Positions 1 through 12,849 of a stretch of 64,000 bases of DNA are shown here, piece after piece. Each line of letters starts with the position of its first letter. The first letter of the stretch is position 1. The notes under the pieces are model-generated. The model saw only the letters and a list, made by a program, of their open reading frames with translations. It ran no database searches and was not told where the DNA came from. Location of the stretch: assembly GCA_964019155.1 (NCBI GenBank), contig OZ025239.1, forward strand, positions 416,001 through 480,000, read 5' to 3'. The position numbers and the translations under genes are program-made. Source of the stretch: Osedax fenrisi. Taxonomy: Eukaryota > Annelida > Polychaeta > Sabellida > Siboglinidae.

Positions 1-1482
1 TCCCAACTCCCAATAGTCAGTAAAATCATGGAACATGTAGTCAGTAGACAATTGATATTTTATCTTGAGAATAACTATTTAATGGAACCCTACCAGAGTG
101 CTTATATAAAACATTATTACACTGAAACTGCTTTAAATATTATTACTGATACGCTCTATAAATCGCTCGACTCCTCTCATTGTGCGCAACTATTGCTACT
201 CGATCTTTCGAGTGCGTTTGATACTTTAAACAACAATATTCTTATTGAACGCATTAAGGAACTTTGAATTAAAGGTTCGTCTCTCAGCTGGTTAACTTCA
301 TTTCTTAACGATCGAACTTCCTCAGTAAAAGTGAATGATTATATTTCGCCTCCCATTGATATACTATGTGGAGTTCCTCAGGGATCAGTACTCAGACCTT
401 TATTATTTTCCATTTACTTGCGTCCTCTATCTAATATTAATTAGAAAATTTCCTAATATTACCTATCATATATATGCTGATGATATACAGCTTATTATTA
501 AAATTCCTGTTAATCGCTTAACTCTAACTTGGAAATTCTGGAATGTGCATCTGAAATCATTAATTGGCTTCTTAGAAACGATCTACTAGTAAATACCTCG
601 AAAACCGAACTACTAAATGTATATTGGGTATATACTAATTTTCCACCGGTAATCATTGATGGTAGGGTTATACATCATTCTGCTTCAGTTCTTAATAATG
701 GAGTTATTTTCGATAGTACATTATCTTTTGATGCTCACATTAGTTCTATGTCAAAATCTGCTAACTTTCATCTACGTAGGATTGGTCATATTAGAAAGTA
801 TTACTCTAAGCGTATTAGCGTATTAGCCTACTAAGCTACTTATTAATTCTATAGTATTATCTAGAAGTGATTATTGCGGATCATTATTTAGTGACTTAAA
901 GAATATAGAGGTTAAAAAGATTAATAGAATTATTCGTGCTTCTATACGCCTTATTAATAATATCAATCGTAGTGAACATTTGAAAACAGATGAACACCAA
1001 CATAATCTTAAATTGCTATTATTTAGAAAGCGATGCAAACATCTTTTACTCTGTTTAGCTCATAAATCTATATTCCTAGGTAAGCCTGACTATCTACATA
1101 ATCAACTGAAACTTCGTTGCATACTGAAGCAGATTCGAACATCGGATGCAATTCTGTTGGAGAGCAATACTTTATTAATGGATTTAGTAATCGGGCATTC
1201 TCCTCCGTTGTTCCTCGCATATGGAACTTCCTACCGTATGACGTACGGAAGGTCCAATCCTTATATTGTTTCAGAAAGAAATTAAAACATAATATAAACA
1301 CTTGTTAATTTATTTTTGTATACGCTTTATTTAATCTTTATATCTAAGTTAATTTAATTTTAATTTTTGTTATTTTGTATTTTCTATTCGTTTGTTTTTA
1401 TTTTCCGTTATCGTTATACACCAGAGAGGGCACCCGCTATATTGGTGTTTAAATAAACAATTCAATTCAATATAAATACTAT
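1..1482 (+). mobile_element. Non-LTR retrotransposon (LINE) reverse transcriptase relic, 3' part, cut by window edge
   Basis: This is the decayed 3' part of a LINE. Translating the plus strand with frame changes gives reverse transcriptase landmarks in order: a LDLSSAFDTLN segment near 199-231, GVPQGS near 370-387 and the catalytic YADD at 473-484. The usual LINE C-terminal tail follows, with NRAF...PRIWNFLP near 1187-1240 and FRKKLK near 1272-1289. An in-frame TGA lies at 265-267. The YADD block is in a different frame from GVPQGS, and the frame changes again near 530, so this copy is dead. The 3' end has a short hairpin (CACCAG...TTGGTG near 1420-1448), an AATAAA near 1453 and a short ATTCA-type repeat tail at about 1460-1470. 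The style is CR1/jockey-like; the clade was not determined. The 5' part lies outside the window. Confidence 0.85.
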
Positions 1483-1857
1483 TATTGAAAAGGTAAATAA
1501 CAAAATTAAATAATTAACAACTGTGTATCAACTAATTATTTAATAACATAATTAATTAATAATTATGTTAATTAATTAGTAATATCAGTGAGTACCTCCC
1601 TGGTAATATCATTACGTTCTAATAATAGGTTAACCCATTATGGGGTTAACCTATTATGTAATTAAATAAAAGTAAGTAATAGTAATAATTAATAGATCTA
1701 CCTAATTTAGTGTACTTTATTTAAATTACAATATTTATTTAAATAATTTAAATTAATTACTCAATTATACATTTAATTAATTAGATTGTTATTATTATCT
1801 AAATAAGTCATTAATTAATTAAATTAATTAATAAATAAATATGTTTAATGATAAACA
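1483..1857. other. AT-rich intergenic DNA
   Basis: Very AT-rich, dominated by TTAATTAA-type words. A short inverted repeat around the words GTTAACC and TATTATG lies near 1628-1660. I see no gene. Confidence 0.6.
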
Positions 1858-2219
1858 GGGCAGATTGACCCTATGGTCAACCTACCCCGTGTTACTATGG
1901 TCAACCTGCCCCATATCACTAGTATATATAAAAGTAATCTAATTAATTTGTGAATATTAATTTTTTTATTTTTTATTTTATAATATATTAAGTATACTTT
2001 ATTTATATACCATTAATAATGCTATGTTATTACAAGATATATTAATAATATCAAATTTAAACTTATAATATTTATTAATATTTTAAATTGTTAAAATAAA
2101 TAATTTTTGAGTTTTTATAATAATGCTAAATATAGGTGTATTAAAAATTACATTAAGATATGTGTTAATAGCAGAAATAATTGAGATAGTTTAACCTGCC
2201 CCTGTGGTAAATCTGTCCC
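1858..2219. mobile_element. Possible MITE with imperfect inverted ends
   Basis: The left end reads GGGCAGATTGACC (1858-1870). The right end (2206-2219) reverse-complements to GGGACAGATTTACC, a near match. The sub-terminal words GGTCAACCTACCCC and GGTCAACCTGCCCC repeat at the left end. The interior is AT-rich and non-coding. Imperfect ends and no clear target duplication keep this tentative. Another MITE-like element starts about 30 bp downstream. Confidence 0.4.
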
Positions 2220-2248
2220 GCTCACCCCTATCCTTGTATATATCCCTG

Positions 2249-3215
2249 TAGGGGAAAGTCTCCGATTACCGACCCCCTTTCTAATACCGACCCCCTCTCG
2301 TATCTCAGTAACTATAAGAGATATCAAAAAATAATATATACACGAACTATTAGTAATTTAATGATACATATGAATAAGTATTTTGTTTTAACAAATATTT
2401 AATCCTACAATTATTATTTGATAAAATGTAATATTCTGTTTTTACTTTTTAAATATTTGAATAATAACTTTTTTTAAATCATTGTAAATACTTTATTAAT
2501 TAAAAGAAAACTTAATACTGCACATAATATTGTAGAACAATAAAATGTTTATAATTATTATAAAAATAATTCAATTTGAATAAATATTAACCAAAATATC
2601 TTAATTATAGCAACCCATATGGTTTTCCTAATACCAACCCCCTAAATTACCCTAATACCGACCCCCATGTGATTTATAATATCCAATCAAAATAGATCAG
2701 TATTTTACTTTAAAATATGTCATAAGTTGTTTGTTTATCATTGATATAGATTAAGGATTCATGATTCCATTATATTATATACATACTGATTAATAACTAA
2801 ATATTAAATAATAATATATACTATTTTAATATAATTACTATAAAGTTTAAATTTAAATTTAATATTACTATTAAAACATACATTCAATAAAAAATAATTG
2901 CGTGCATGTTATAATTAATTATATTTATTAATATCTACTATGTTGATTGGATATTATAATACTAAAAGTATGTATACCACGATTATTTTAGGGGGTCGGT
3001 AATAGGGGAAGGAGGTCGATATTAGGAACAGGTATCCGATTACCCACCCCCCTGTTTATTCTTGTAAATATAATTATATCAACAATTTAAAATAGCCACA
3101 TTATTCATTACCATAATATTACCCTATTTACAAAATTTCAAATAAATATATTTAATATTGAATAAGTTATTACAAATAATCATTTAGGGGTCGGTAATCG
3201 GGGACTTTCCCCTAT
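2249..3215. mobile_element. Nested MITE-like element with 27-bp terminal inverted repeats
   Basis: The left end at 2250-2276 and the right end at 3187-3213 are inverted copies matching at 26 of 27 positions; the outer ends begin GGGGAAAGTC. TA flanks both ends, suggesting a TA target duplication. Further copies of the terminal motif (CTAATACCGACCCCC type) occur inside, at about 2625-2670 direct and 2988-3030 inverted, then a direct-orientation copy at about 3032-3052. This suggests elements inserted into related elements. No transposase reading frame is visible, so it is non-autonomous. Confidence 0.7.
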
Positions 3216-3611
3216 ATATGCCTATAGGCATAATATAATAGATACCCAGAAAGACACAAAATATAAACTTTATTAGGTATTTTGCCACTTAACTTGATTA
3301 CAAATTAACAATATTGGTAAATAAATGTAAAAACATATTAAAATTAAAGAATACATTCTTTTATATATTTATTTTTTTGTATATATATATTGGTATCGGA
3401 TACATATTGGTTAATATATAAATGTATGTTAACAATATGTTGTATGGGTGCCCATGGGTGCCTGTATGGGTGCCTGTATGGGTGCCCATGGGTGCCTGTA
3501 TGCACGACGTGCGTACTTAATAAGCTACGTACCTAGTAGGTAAATGCTTGTAAACATGATATAAAGAATATAGCATTAATGATGACTTTTCATGGATTAG
3601 AACAAATTAAA

Positions 3612-3658
<47 letters not shown>

Positions 3659-3767
3659 TAATAGTAATACATATATTTAAGTAGATTAGATATAAAAAAA
3701 GATTGTAATAATAATGATAATATAAAGGGGACATGTATAACAAACTCAATTTTTATTATATATAAGG

Positions 3768-3822
<55 letters not shown>

Positions 3823-4964
3823 ATAGAGGTTTGTAAAAAATAAAATAATAATATATATTTATATAAAAGAGGTTTGTAAAAAATAAAATAAGAATATAAT
3901 CAGATTTGGCAAATGCTTTGGTGAAGGAAGTATCAGATCTTATCAAGTCTTACCAATTTAAGATTACGAGGAAAGAAGAGCATATAGGAATATCATTTTA
4001 AAATTAAATATTAAACAAATCATCAACTAAAATAGCATACATACATAGTATATATACTTTATATATAAACTTTCTGAATGTGGGTTAATCACATCTAAAA
4101 CCTTAGGTCAAGCTTACTTTCGTCAAGCATATATACACTGTACATTGTACATGGTAACATTTAGAGCCAGCTAATGCATCCATATATAATTTAAATATAT
4201 ATATATATATACGATTTAAAAACATCTCGTTGGTAATTCGTGTATCTAATGAATATACTACATGTGATTAGACATGGAATACTATCATGTTCTTATTGTT
4301 ATCATCATCATCAACATCTTCATCGCCATCTTCATCGCCATCATTTACATATATTAGAAACAATTTTGCTTACATTAAATGTAATATATATATATATTAT
4401 AAATGAGGTATTATTATTATTATTAATGTGCACATGCTTTATATGTGAGCTACACATTTCACATACAACCAATACACACTGTATACAGTACTGCACTATA
4501 GTGCCTTGGCATCAGATGCTGCTATTTATGAATATGAATTTAATGAGAATACATTATTCAATACAGAACATGTGTAGATTTCAATATTTCACAGAATATC
4601 TGCATTATATTCATGCCATCTGTTGAGTTCTATTGAATTTCAATGTTTTTCTAATGAAAATCATATGTAAATAGGGCAATCTGGTCTACATAGAAACATA
4701 CACGTATACAGACTGTTTACCCTGTTTATTATATACCCTGCTTATAGTGTACCCTATTTATAGTGTACCCTGTATTATATATAATACAATATATAGCAGA
4801 TTTAATAATGTTTCAGTGGTTTTATTTAAATTTAAACATGTTACTAATATAAAGTCAATAAAATAACAACATTTAGTTTATATAATATATAAATAAAGCA
4901 TAAATACAATATAAATATAGTTACTGTTGTGATATATGTGGTAGACACGGTCAGTAGAATACTA
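3216..4964. other. Gene-poor intergenic stretch with TA tracts
   Basis: AT-rich with no convincing coding sequence. It contains a 12-bp-type repeat at 3443-3502, TA tracts at 3616-3655 and 3770-3815, and a 44-bp near-duplicate of the words TATATTTATATAA...GAGGTTTGTAAAAAATAAAATAA at about 3811-3893. A short CATCAT tract lies near 4300-4345. Confidence 0.6.
3443..3502. repeat. Short tandem repeat, GGGTGCC-based
   Basis: Alternating ATGGGTGCC and TGTATGGGTGCC words in five or so copies. It contains the palindrome GGGTGCCCATGGGTGCC-type core twice. Confidence 0.75.
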
Positions 4965-5048
4965 TGTACACTGTACAATGTACAGTGTACATTGTACAGT
5001 ATACAATGTACACTGTACAATGTACAGTGTACATTGTACAGTATACAA
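4965..5048. repeat. Two 42-bp direct repeats made of TGTACA palindromes
   Basis: Two adjacent 42-bp copies (4965-5006, 5007-5048). Each is built from TGTACA, TGTACAGTGTACA and TGTATAC words, so each copy is also strongly self-complementary. Related TGTACA-rich words recur near 38255-38280, 57375-57400 and 63205-63250. Confidence 0.8.
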
Positions 5049-6835
5049 TGTAAATTATAATGTACACAACAATCGCTTATTATTGTACCCAAAATGCATT
5101 ACGTGTTTGTAAAGCTATTACATAACATGGACATGTTTATAATTCTATAGAAATAAACTACTATTGTTATAGGATATATCCTACTTATACGGATACGTTC
5201 TAATATATACACGTATGCATGTGTGTTTTTGTGTATTTGTGTATATTAGTCTGTGGGTATATGTACATATATGAAACTAATATCATATAAATGCATAAAT
5301 TAAAGATGATTTATATACATCTATATATATATACATATATTTAAATGCAAGCTTAATAACAAGCGTTGAAAACCTATAGTTAATCACATGTATACATATA
5401 TATCATATACTATATAGAATATACAGTTTATAGTATACACTATTTTAATTGTATTGCTTCTATTTTTAAATTCAATAAATTACATAATGCTCTACAATCT
5501 GTTTCTAAATGATATATATATATATATATATATATATTTGCGTACATCAATAGTATTTGTTCATGAATTAATGCATATTTATATGTATAGCCCATATGTA
5601 ATATGTTCACTATTTTCATATTATTGATTTACTATTAAATGTCATCATATTTTAGAGACTATCAATTAAATATTATGTAATCTAGTATACAGGGCATATG
5701 TGTGTGCATATGTGTGTGCGCCGCACACTATGCGTGGGTGCGATATGTTGATATATGTGTGTGTGCGTGTGTGTGTATGTGCGTATTCGTGTGTGTGTTT
5801 ATATATTAATTCATATACGTTCACCTCATAAAATATTGCTAACGTGCATGAATAATATATGTCATGATGTAACGACGTAGCATTACATCATGAGATGAGA
5901 GCTCATACACACATTGCATTGTATTGTTCAGCGTGGGTCGAGACTTACGTAACATGCTAAGATGGGGGGGGGGCGGGGCTCGCTTACGTAATATCTCCAA
6001 ATGACTAATCTGAACCCCTAGCATTCGCAACATTTATTACATGGTTAATAATATATCTGTCATGACACCAATATGCTTGTACGGAGAGATATATAGAGAG
6101 AATGAAACACACACACACGCATATATATAAGAGATGGAAGGAGGGCGGGGTAGATATAGATGGAAGGAGATAGATAATCAGAGAAATATGTAATAGAGTT
6201 ATTAAGAGAGAGGCAGAGAGAGGCAGATAAGAAAGGGTGAGGGGTTAAAGATAATGAAATAGGGTGATACAGGTAGAAAAATAAAGAGGTATAAATAGTG
6301 AAAGAGATAGCAATATAGGGGATATATAACGAGAGATAGAGTGAGACAGAGTCGTGTTTGTGAATAATCTAGCGATTATTTACAGCTATATTAAAGCAGC
6401 AGCAGCAGCAGCAGAAGAGGCGGCCAAGGCAGTATATTAGATTATAATCTTGAGCCAGCAGTACTTCCACCGCTTGGATCGCCACCATCGCTAGAAATCC
6501 CCGGTGAACTTCGTAAATAATAACATGTCCTTGACAGATGCACCGATCGTGTCGTGCGCGTTGTAGGCGTGTCCATCTTAATGTGGGTGTGTCTTCATCT
6601 AAAATGGGGCGTGTCGCAGTATAAAAGTGGGCGTGTCATTGATGTGGAAATGTGGACGAATATTGGTGCAGTAAATAATCGTAAATATATTTCCGGAATT
6701 ATCTAGAATTATCTTTAATATTCATAAATATTTCTATTGAACACACATACTCGCTCACACATACACACACATATATATATATATATATAGATATACATAC
6801 ACATACATAAAAGCCACATATATTTAAGTATACAT

Positions 6836-6898
<63 letters not shown>

Positions 6899-7182
6899 AT
6901 ACTCACACATATATATGTAGAATATTGATACTCTGTTGAATTTAATCTAAACTTATATTTGGTAATATTATTATTATTATTATTTGTATTATATATGATA
7001 TTCTCTATACTGCATAGAGGTCGGTGGTTCCTTTATATGTGTATACACAACACTTTATATGTGTGTATGTGTGTGTGCGTAGATGTGTGTGTGCGTAGGT
7101 ATATGCATGTATATGTGAGTGTATATAATACTTCCTATGCATATACTAATACGTTTCATAATTATAAACTTAAACACACAAC

Positions 7183-7227
<45 letters not shown>

Positions 7228-7722
7228 TAATACATGTATAATACAAATCGTGCAATATAGCTATACATATATACAAACTTATACATATATGTATATATAT
7301 ATATATATATATTTATTATTGATTTATTTTATAATTGGATTATGTAAACCAAGATAAAAGTGACCGTAAAGGCTATTGCAATTAGAGTAAATATACATAA
7401 ATTAATGGACTCACACACACACACTAGCACACACGCACACGCACGCACATATTGGAGTGTATGTGTATTACCACTACACCGGTGGAGGGGGGATGGGTAT
7501 CCGAGAATAGCCTGTAGGACATCGATGTCCTAGTGGTATATGAATGTGCATGTGATCGGTTGTAAACAAACCATCACAGAATTAAAACCATCACAGAATT
7601 AGATACAAGTATTAACATATATTCGAGGCGATGTTGTGGATTGTATGTGTATAGGATTATATAGGTTCCTATAGGATTATACAGGGTAACTACTGATGAT
7701 TCATTACTGAATATAGAAATAC

Positions 7723-7723
<1 letters not shown>
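5049..7723. other. Gene-poor intergenic stretch
   Basis: No gene recognised. It contains GT/GTGC tracts (about 5698-5800), a purine-rich GAGA stretch (about 6080-6350), a CAG run near 6396-6415, and TA tracts at 6768-6789, 6838-6894 and 7190-7222. A patch near 6400-6660 is less AT-rich and has several GGGCGTGTC words, but I see no coding frame with splice sites there. Confidence 0.55.
6838..6894. repeat. (TA)n microsatellite
   Basis: Uninterrupted TA dinucleotide tract of nearly 60 bp. Confidence 0.95.
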
Positions 7724-7759
<36 letters not shown>

Positions 7760-8020
7760 GTTATGATGATGATGATAATGATGCTCATGATGATGGTTAT
7801 GATGATGGTGATGGTTATGATGATGATGATGAAGATGATTATGATGGTGAAGGTTATGATGATGATGATGATGATGCTCATGATGATGATCATGATGATG
7901 GTGATGATGATGATTATGATGATGAAGATGGTGAAGGTTATGATGATGATGATGATTATGATGATGATGATGATGATGGTGATGATGATGGTTATGATGA
8001 TGATGATGGTGATGATGATG

Positions 8021-8053
<33 letters not shown>

Positions 8054-8083
8054 ATGATGATGAAGATGGTGATGGTTATGATG

Positions 8084-8115
<32 letters not shown>

Positions 8116-8153
8116 AATGATGATGATGATGATGATGATGGTGATGATGATGG

Positions 8154-8196
<43 letters not shown>

Positions 8197-8221
8197 AATG
8201 GTTATGATGATGATGATGGTT

Positions 8222-8254
<33 letters not shown>

Positions 8255-8317
8255 GTGATGATTATGATGATGATGATGATGATAATGGTTATGATGATGA
8301 TGATGATGGTTATGATG

Positions 8318-8376
<59 letters not shown>

Positions 8377-8416
8377 GATGATGATGATGATAATGGTTAT
8401 GATGATGATGATGGTT

Positions 8417-8449
<33 letters not shown>

Positions 8450-8462
8450 GTGATGATGATGG

Positions 8463-8493
<31 letters not shown>

Positions 8494-8530
8494 AATGATG
8501 ATGATAATGGTTATGATGATGATGATGGTT

Positions 8531-8577
<47 letters not shown>

Positions 8578-8626
8578 AATGATGGTGATGATGATGATGA
8601 TGATGATAATGATGGTGATGATGATG

Positions 8627-8658
<32 letters not shown>

Positions 8659-8675
8659 GATGATGGTGATGATGG

Positions 8676-8706
<31 letters not shown>

Positions 8707-8746
8707 AATGATGGTGATGATGATGATGATGATGATGATGATGGTT

Positions 8747-8781
<35 letters not shown>

Positions 8782-8782
8782 A
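7724..8782. repeat. ATG/GAT trinucleotide array, about 1.06 kb
   Basis: An array of ATG (GAT) triplets with frequent GGT, TTA and AAT variant triplets. Blocks such as GATGATGGTTATGATGATGA recur, so local segments have been duplicated. All the long frames here (poly-Met, poly-His, poly-Ile) are products of the triplet period. There is no reason to call them proteins. Confidence 0.95.
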
Positions 8783-8789
8783 TACATGT

Positions 8790-9061
8790 ATTAGGCACAA
8801 CAAAATCACGTGATAAACATAGCATGAAAACACAATGACCGCACAATATTATAATACAACTACACACGAAAACTAACGTTAATCTGTAGATTGTGATTAG
8901 GACATAAGAATTCCCTCTGTCCTTATGTAAATATTAGTAGGATACATCCGGCTTAGGTTGAACATTACAATTACATTACTGTAACGGACTTCCTTTATTG
9001 TTATTAACACATATGCAACATATATGCAACATATATACAACATATATGCACCATATATTCA

Positions 9062-9123
<62 letters not shown>

Positions 9124-9359
9124 GTATATTGTATTTACAATACATTATTAAGCTGAGGTACTTCGCTAAATTAAGTATGTATTTTTACAATGTAAACAAG
9201 TGTTTTTTATTATAATTATTGATGAAGTTGATGAATTTGAAAGATGTCTAATATAACGGTACAGCTAATATGGTTATATAATATTTCAAGGGAATACGTT
9301 TATTAATAAAATAATAAATCAATTATTATTTTATAAAGGCTATCATATATAATATATAC

Positions 9360-9411
<52 letters not shown>

Positions 9412-11154
9412 TCGCATACATACCCATATAACAATATATCAAATATACATAAATACATTGAAAAACATCATTATATATATACTATATCATGGTATATATG
9501 CAGACGAATATTATTTAGATTTAATGTTTTTTAATGTTTATTATCTTTGTATCTAATATTAGATTAAATGATTTTTATAATTTAATCGTCTGTAAAAAGA
9601 TTTAATAATTATGCACAAAGTAATAATTGATGATCCTTAAGTAATTCTTAATAGGATGTTTACTCATAACACAATACAAATACTAATATCCCCCTCCCAT
9701 ATCAGTAATGAAATATCGCAATTTAAAGTTGTCTATTTGTAAGTGAGGTAATCGAATAACAGAAAATATAGCGAAAAGGACAGCAGTGAAATGCTAGCAA
9801 CCTAAATCAGAGAGAGTATTTAAAAAAAACATAACATTAATGTCAATTTCAACAAATATTTATCGATTACGAGATTCAATTTACTTTTTTATTTAGGTTA
9901 TAACGTGAACAACATACATTATTATGTCATCATGTCATCATGTACATTTATATTTACTCTATCTACTTATATGTATGCGTGTATATTTCTATTGTATATG
10001 TTGTTGCATATTGTAATTTAATTATGTTTACGTAGCTCTATTCTAACACAACATATATTTTCATATTGATATTATCAATTATATAATAATATAATTTATA
10101 TTATATGTACTTCTAAGGTGAAATTACTTTCCCTTAATTATCGTGAATATATATATATTCGTTACAATTCTCTAAGTATACCTACTATAGCATATATTAT
10201 ACTATTGCATATTGCATATTTTATATTATATAATATTGTATAATAGGGGAATAATCCCCGGTATAATATATAGATATAATATTAGAGTATGCATACATAT
10301 GTGAACTTAATTAGAGTTCAAACTTACTTCACTTATCCATTAGTCCATTAGGTATTTCATCTCATGATTAATAATGTTCCGTATTAAAGATGATATAGTC
10401 TATAGCCTATAGAATATGATTAGTATTAACACTTTTATTATGACCTCTCTATCGGACGTACGTCGTACAGTCACGTGGTTGCATAATCACAGTGTCACTT
10501 CGATATTGATTACAATAATAATAACAAAATAATAATATTAATAAAACTAATAGACTAAATTAGTTTACAAAGATTGTTATATATGATAGTTGTAACTGCA
10601 GTTACATGTTGTAAGTAGTTTGGTACTCGTAGTTCTTAGTAGTATTACCTAGGTAATTAGCTAGCTATACCCCTCCCCGAATACAGCATTAATACAGCAC
10701 GGTAATGATATCTACATATATAGTGTAGATATACATGTATAACACAGACTTACGAACATAACTTGTATTCGCTAGTTATCTATTGGATTACGTAGTGGAT
10801 GTTGTAATGACCAAATAAGGTGCGTGACGCAACTCTAATGGGGACATGTGTGTGGACTATAGTCCTTATATAGTGATATTGATACATTACAGTGTATGAT
10901 AGGTGAACCAGTAAGAATAGCGGAAGGTACATCCGCAAGAATCTAGAGAATACAACCGAAGGTCAAGTGATGAAGGTCAAGCTATGAAATAGGAGATAAT
11001 GCCTGAGCTCTATTGATCAGTGGCGAGAGGCGAGATGACCCGTCTTCGATACATAGATAGTTCTTGTATTTTCTCTCGAAAAAATTGCAAAACACACGTT
11101 TTTTCAAGAACTTAATAAATGATAAATCAAAGCTTAAGTACAGAAATGTTACTT
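8790..11154. other. Gene-poor intergenic stretch
   Basis: AT-rich with TA tracts at 9069-9121 and 9368-9408. Two AAGGTCA words 14 bp apart lie at 10959-10979. No coding region or RNA gene recognised. Confidence 0.55.
9069..9121. repeat. (TA)n microsatellite
   Basis: Pure TA tract preceded by several ATATGCAACAT-like words at about 9010-9062. Confidence 0.95.
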
Positions 11155-11600
11155 ATTTGTATTGTATTGGCTTGGCCCCTCGTAATTATGTATAGCATCC
11201 CAGTAAGTAAAGTAATCAGTGATAGTGGTCAGATTATAGTTTGATCATCATCATGATTTGTGATTAACTGATCACAATACGATTACAATAATATTACAAT
11301 CATTGATAAGAAACTATAGTTGCTTATATGCTTTGATTATGAACTACACTTCTAAATCATTGATTTTAATACGATTGTAATCAATGATTGTTAACTGATC
11401 ACTAACATAGATTCACGATCAGTTGGTAATCATTGATTGTAATACGATTGTAATCGAATCAAAATCTGTGATCGTAATCAATACATAGCCCCATGATTGT
11501 AATCTGATTACTTGTTGGATTGTAATCTGATTACGATCTTTGATTACTTTACTAACTGGGATATATAATTCTATGACTTCTCGAGGGGTCAATCTGTATC
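11155..11600. mobile_element. Foldback-like element with GATTGTAATC motif array
   Basis: The inner ends match as an inverted repeat: CCCAGTAAGTAAAGTAATCA (11199-11218) against the complement of TGATTACTTTACTAACTGGG (about 11542-11561). The match extends outward with gaps through CCCCTCG (left, about 11176-11182; right complement near 11581-11588). The interior carries roughly ten copies of GATTGTAATC/GATTACAATC or close variants in both orientations. No transposase frame is present. A related right end (TTCTATGACTTTTTGAGGGG) lies at 63969-63988. Confidence 0.65.
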
Positions 11601-11634
11601 CACTATTTATATACGTGATTCAATAAATAAAATA

Positions 11635-11687
<53 letters not shown>

Positions 11688-12190
11688 TATAAAGATGCCG
11701 TAATTAATATTGATTTGTAGAACACGTTAAGGATGGAATTAAACACTGAATAATGTTCTTATGATATATACATTATGTATGTACTATACTCGAATCAATG
11801 AAGATGGTATACCATATACCCGTATAATTTAATAGGCCGTATATTTTAATAGGCAGTATACTTTAATAAAACCGTTAATATTCTATTTAAAACTGGTATT
11901 TCCCTATATTGGTGAATTATTACTGCTCTAATTAAAAATAATTAAAACTTAAATAAAAAAATATTTACGATAATTATTACAATTTATAAATAACCGTATA
12001 ACTATAATCAGTTATAACTGGATATAACTAGTTAAAACTAGATATACATGTGGCTTTATAGGAGACTAGGAGATCTATAGAGCTGATGTTTATCACAGCG
12101 CTTACAGATCTGAAAACACGGCACTTTATATTTATTAACTATTATTAACTATTATATAATCACATCATTTTAATATAGGATATTGTATAT

Positions 12191-12240
<50 letters not shown>

Positions 12241-12780
12241 GTGTGTGTATATAGCTTATAAGCTTGGTCGCATAAGCAATATGTATACACTAAATCATGA
12301 TTTGAAAAATAATTTGTAATGATATTATGTTTAATATTATGTTTTAACTAAAGTGTTAATTATATACCTATATATATATATATATATATATCTAAATAAG
12401 ATAATACAAAAACTCTTATAGTTCTATTATTGTATATAATTCGTAAATTTAAATGTCCCATTAAGATTAAGCTATTGAAAGAATATGATTGTGACCTATC
12501 CTCCCTTTTCCTTCATTTTTATTGTACTCTGTTTATTTTATTTTTGTTTCCTTCTCATGACTCCCATAACCACCACGTCATTTTGTAGTTAATAAAACAT
12601 TTTAAAATACATAAAATATATGATATAGCTGTATATGCGTGTGTGTATATACTATATGTATACATAGTTGAGCCCCTACACACCTACCCTGTACAATTCC
12701 TAGTATGATGATACTAAGACGTGTATTGTTTTATTGTGCTCCGGTCTTAATGGTATATCAAAGTGTAATCGAGGTAGGTA
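11601..12780. other. Gene-poor intergenic stretch
   Basis: No gene seen. TA tracts lie at 11636-11683, 12197-12236 and 12369-12391. Short repeats of ATAACTAG/GTTATAACTGGATATAACTAG type occur near 12000-12050. Confidence 0.55.
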
Positions 12781-12835
12781 TGTGTGTGTGTTTGTGTGTG
12801 TGTTTGTGTGTGTGTTTGTGTGTGTGCGTGTGTGA
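12781..12835. repeat. TG-rich microsatellite
   Basis: Repeats of GTGTGTGTGTTT (TG runs broken by TTTG). It leads directly into the large 9-bp array. Confidence 0.9.
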
Positions 12836-12849
12836 CTACGTGTATGTGT

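Noticed and set aside
7574..8833. Poly-His, poly-Ile and poly-Met frames of over 350 codons
   Set aside because: Pure consequence of the ATG/GAT triplet array; no flanking coding composition or splice context.
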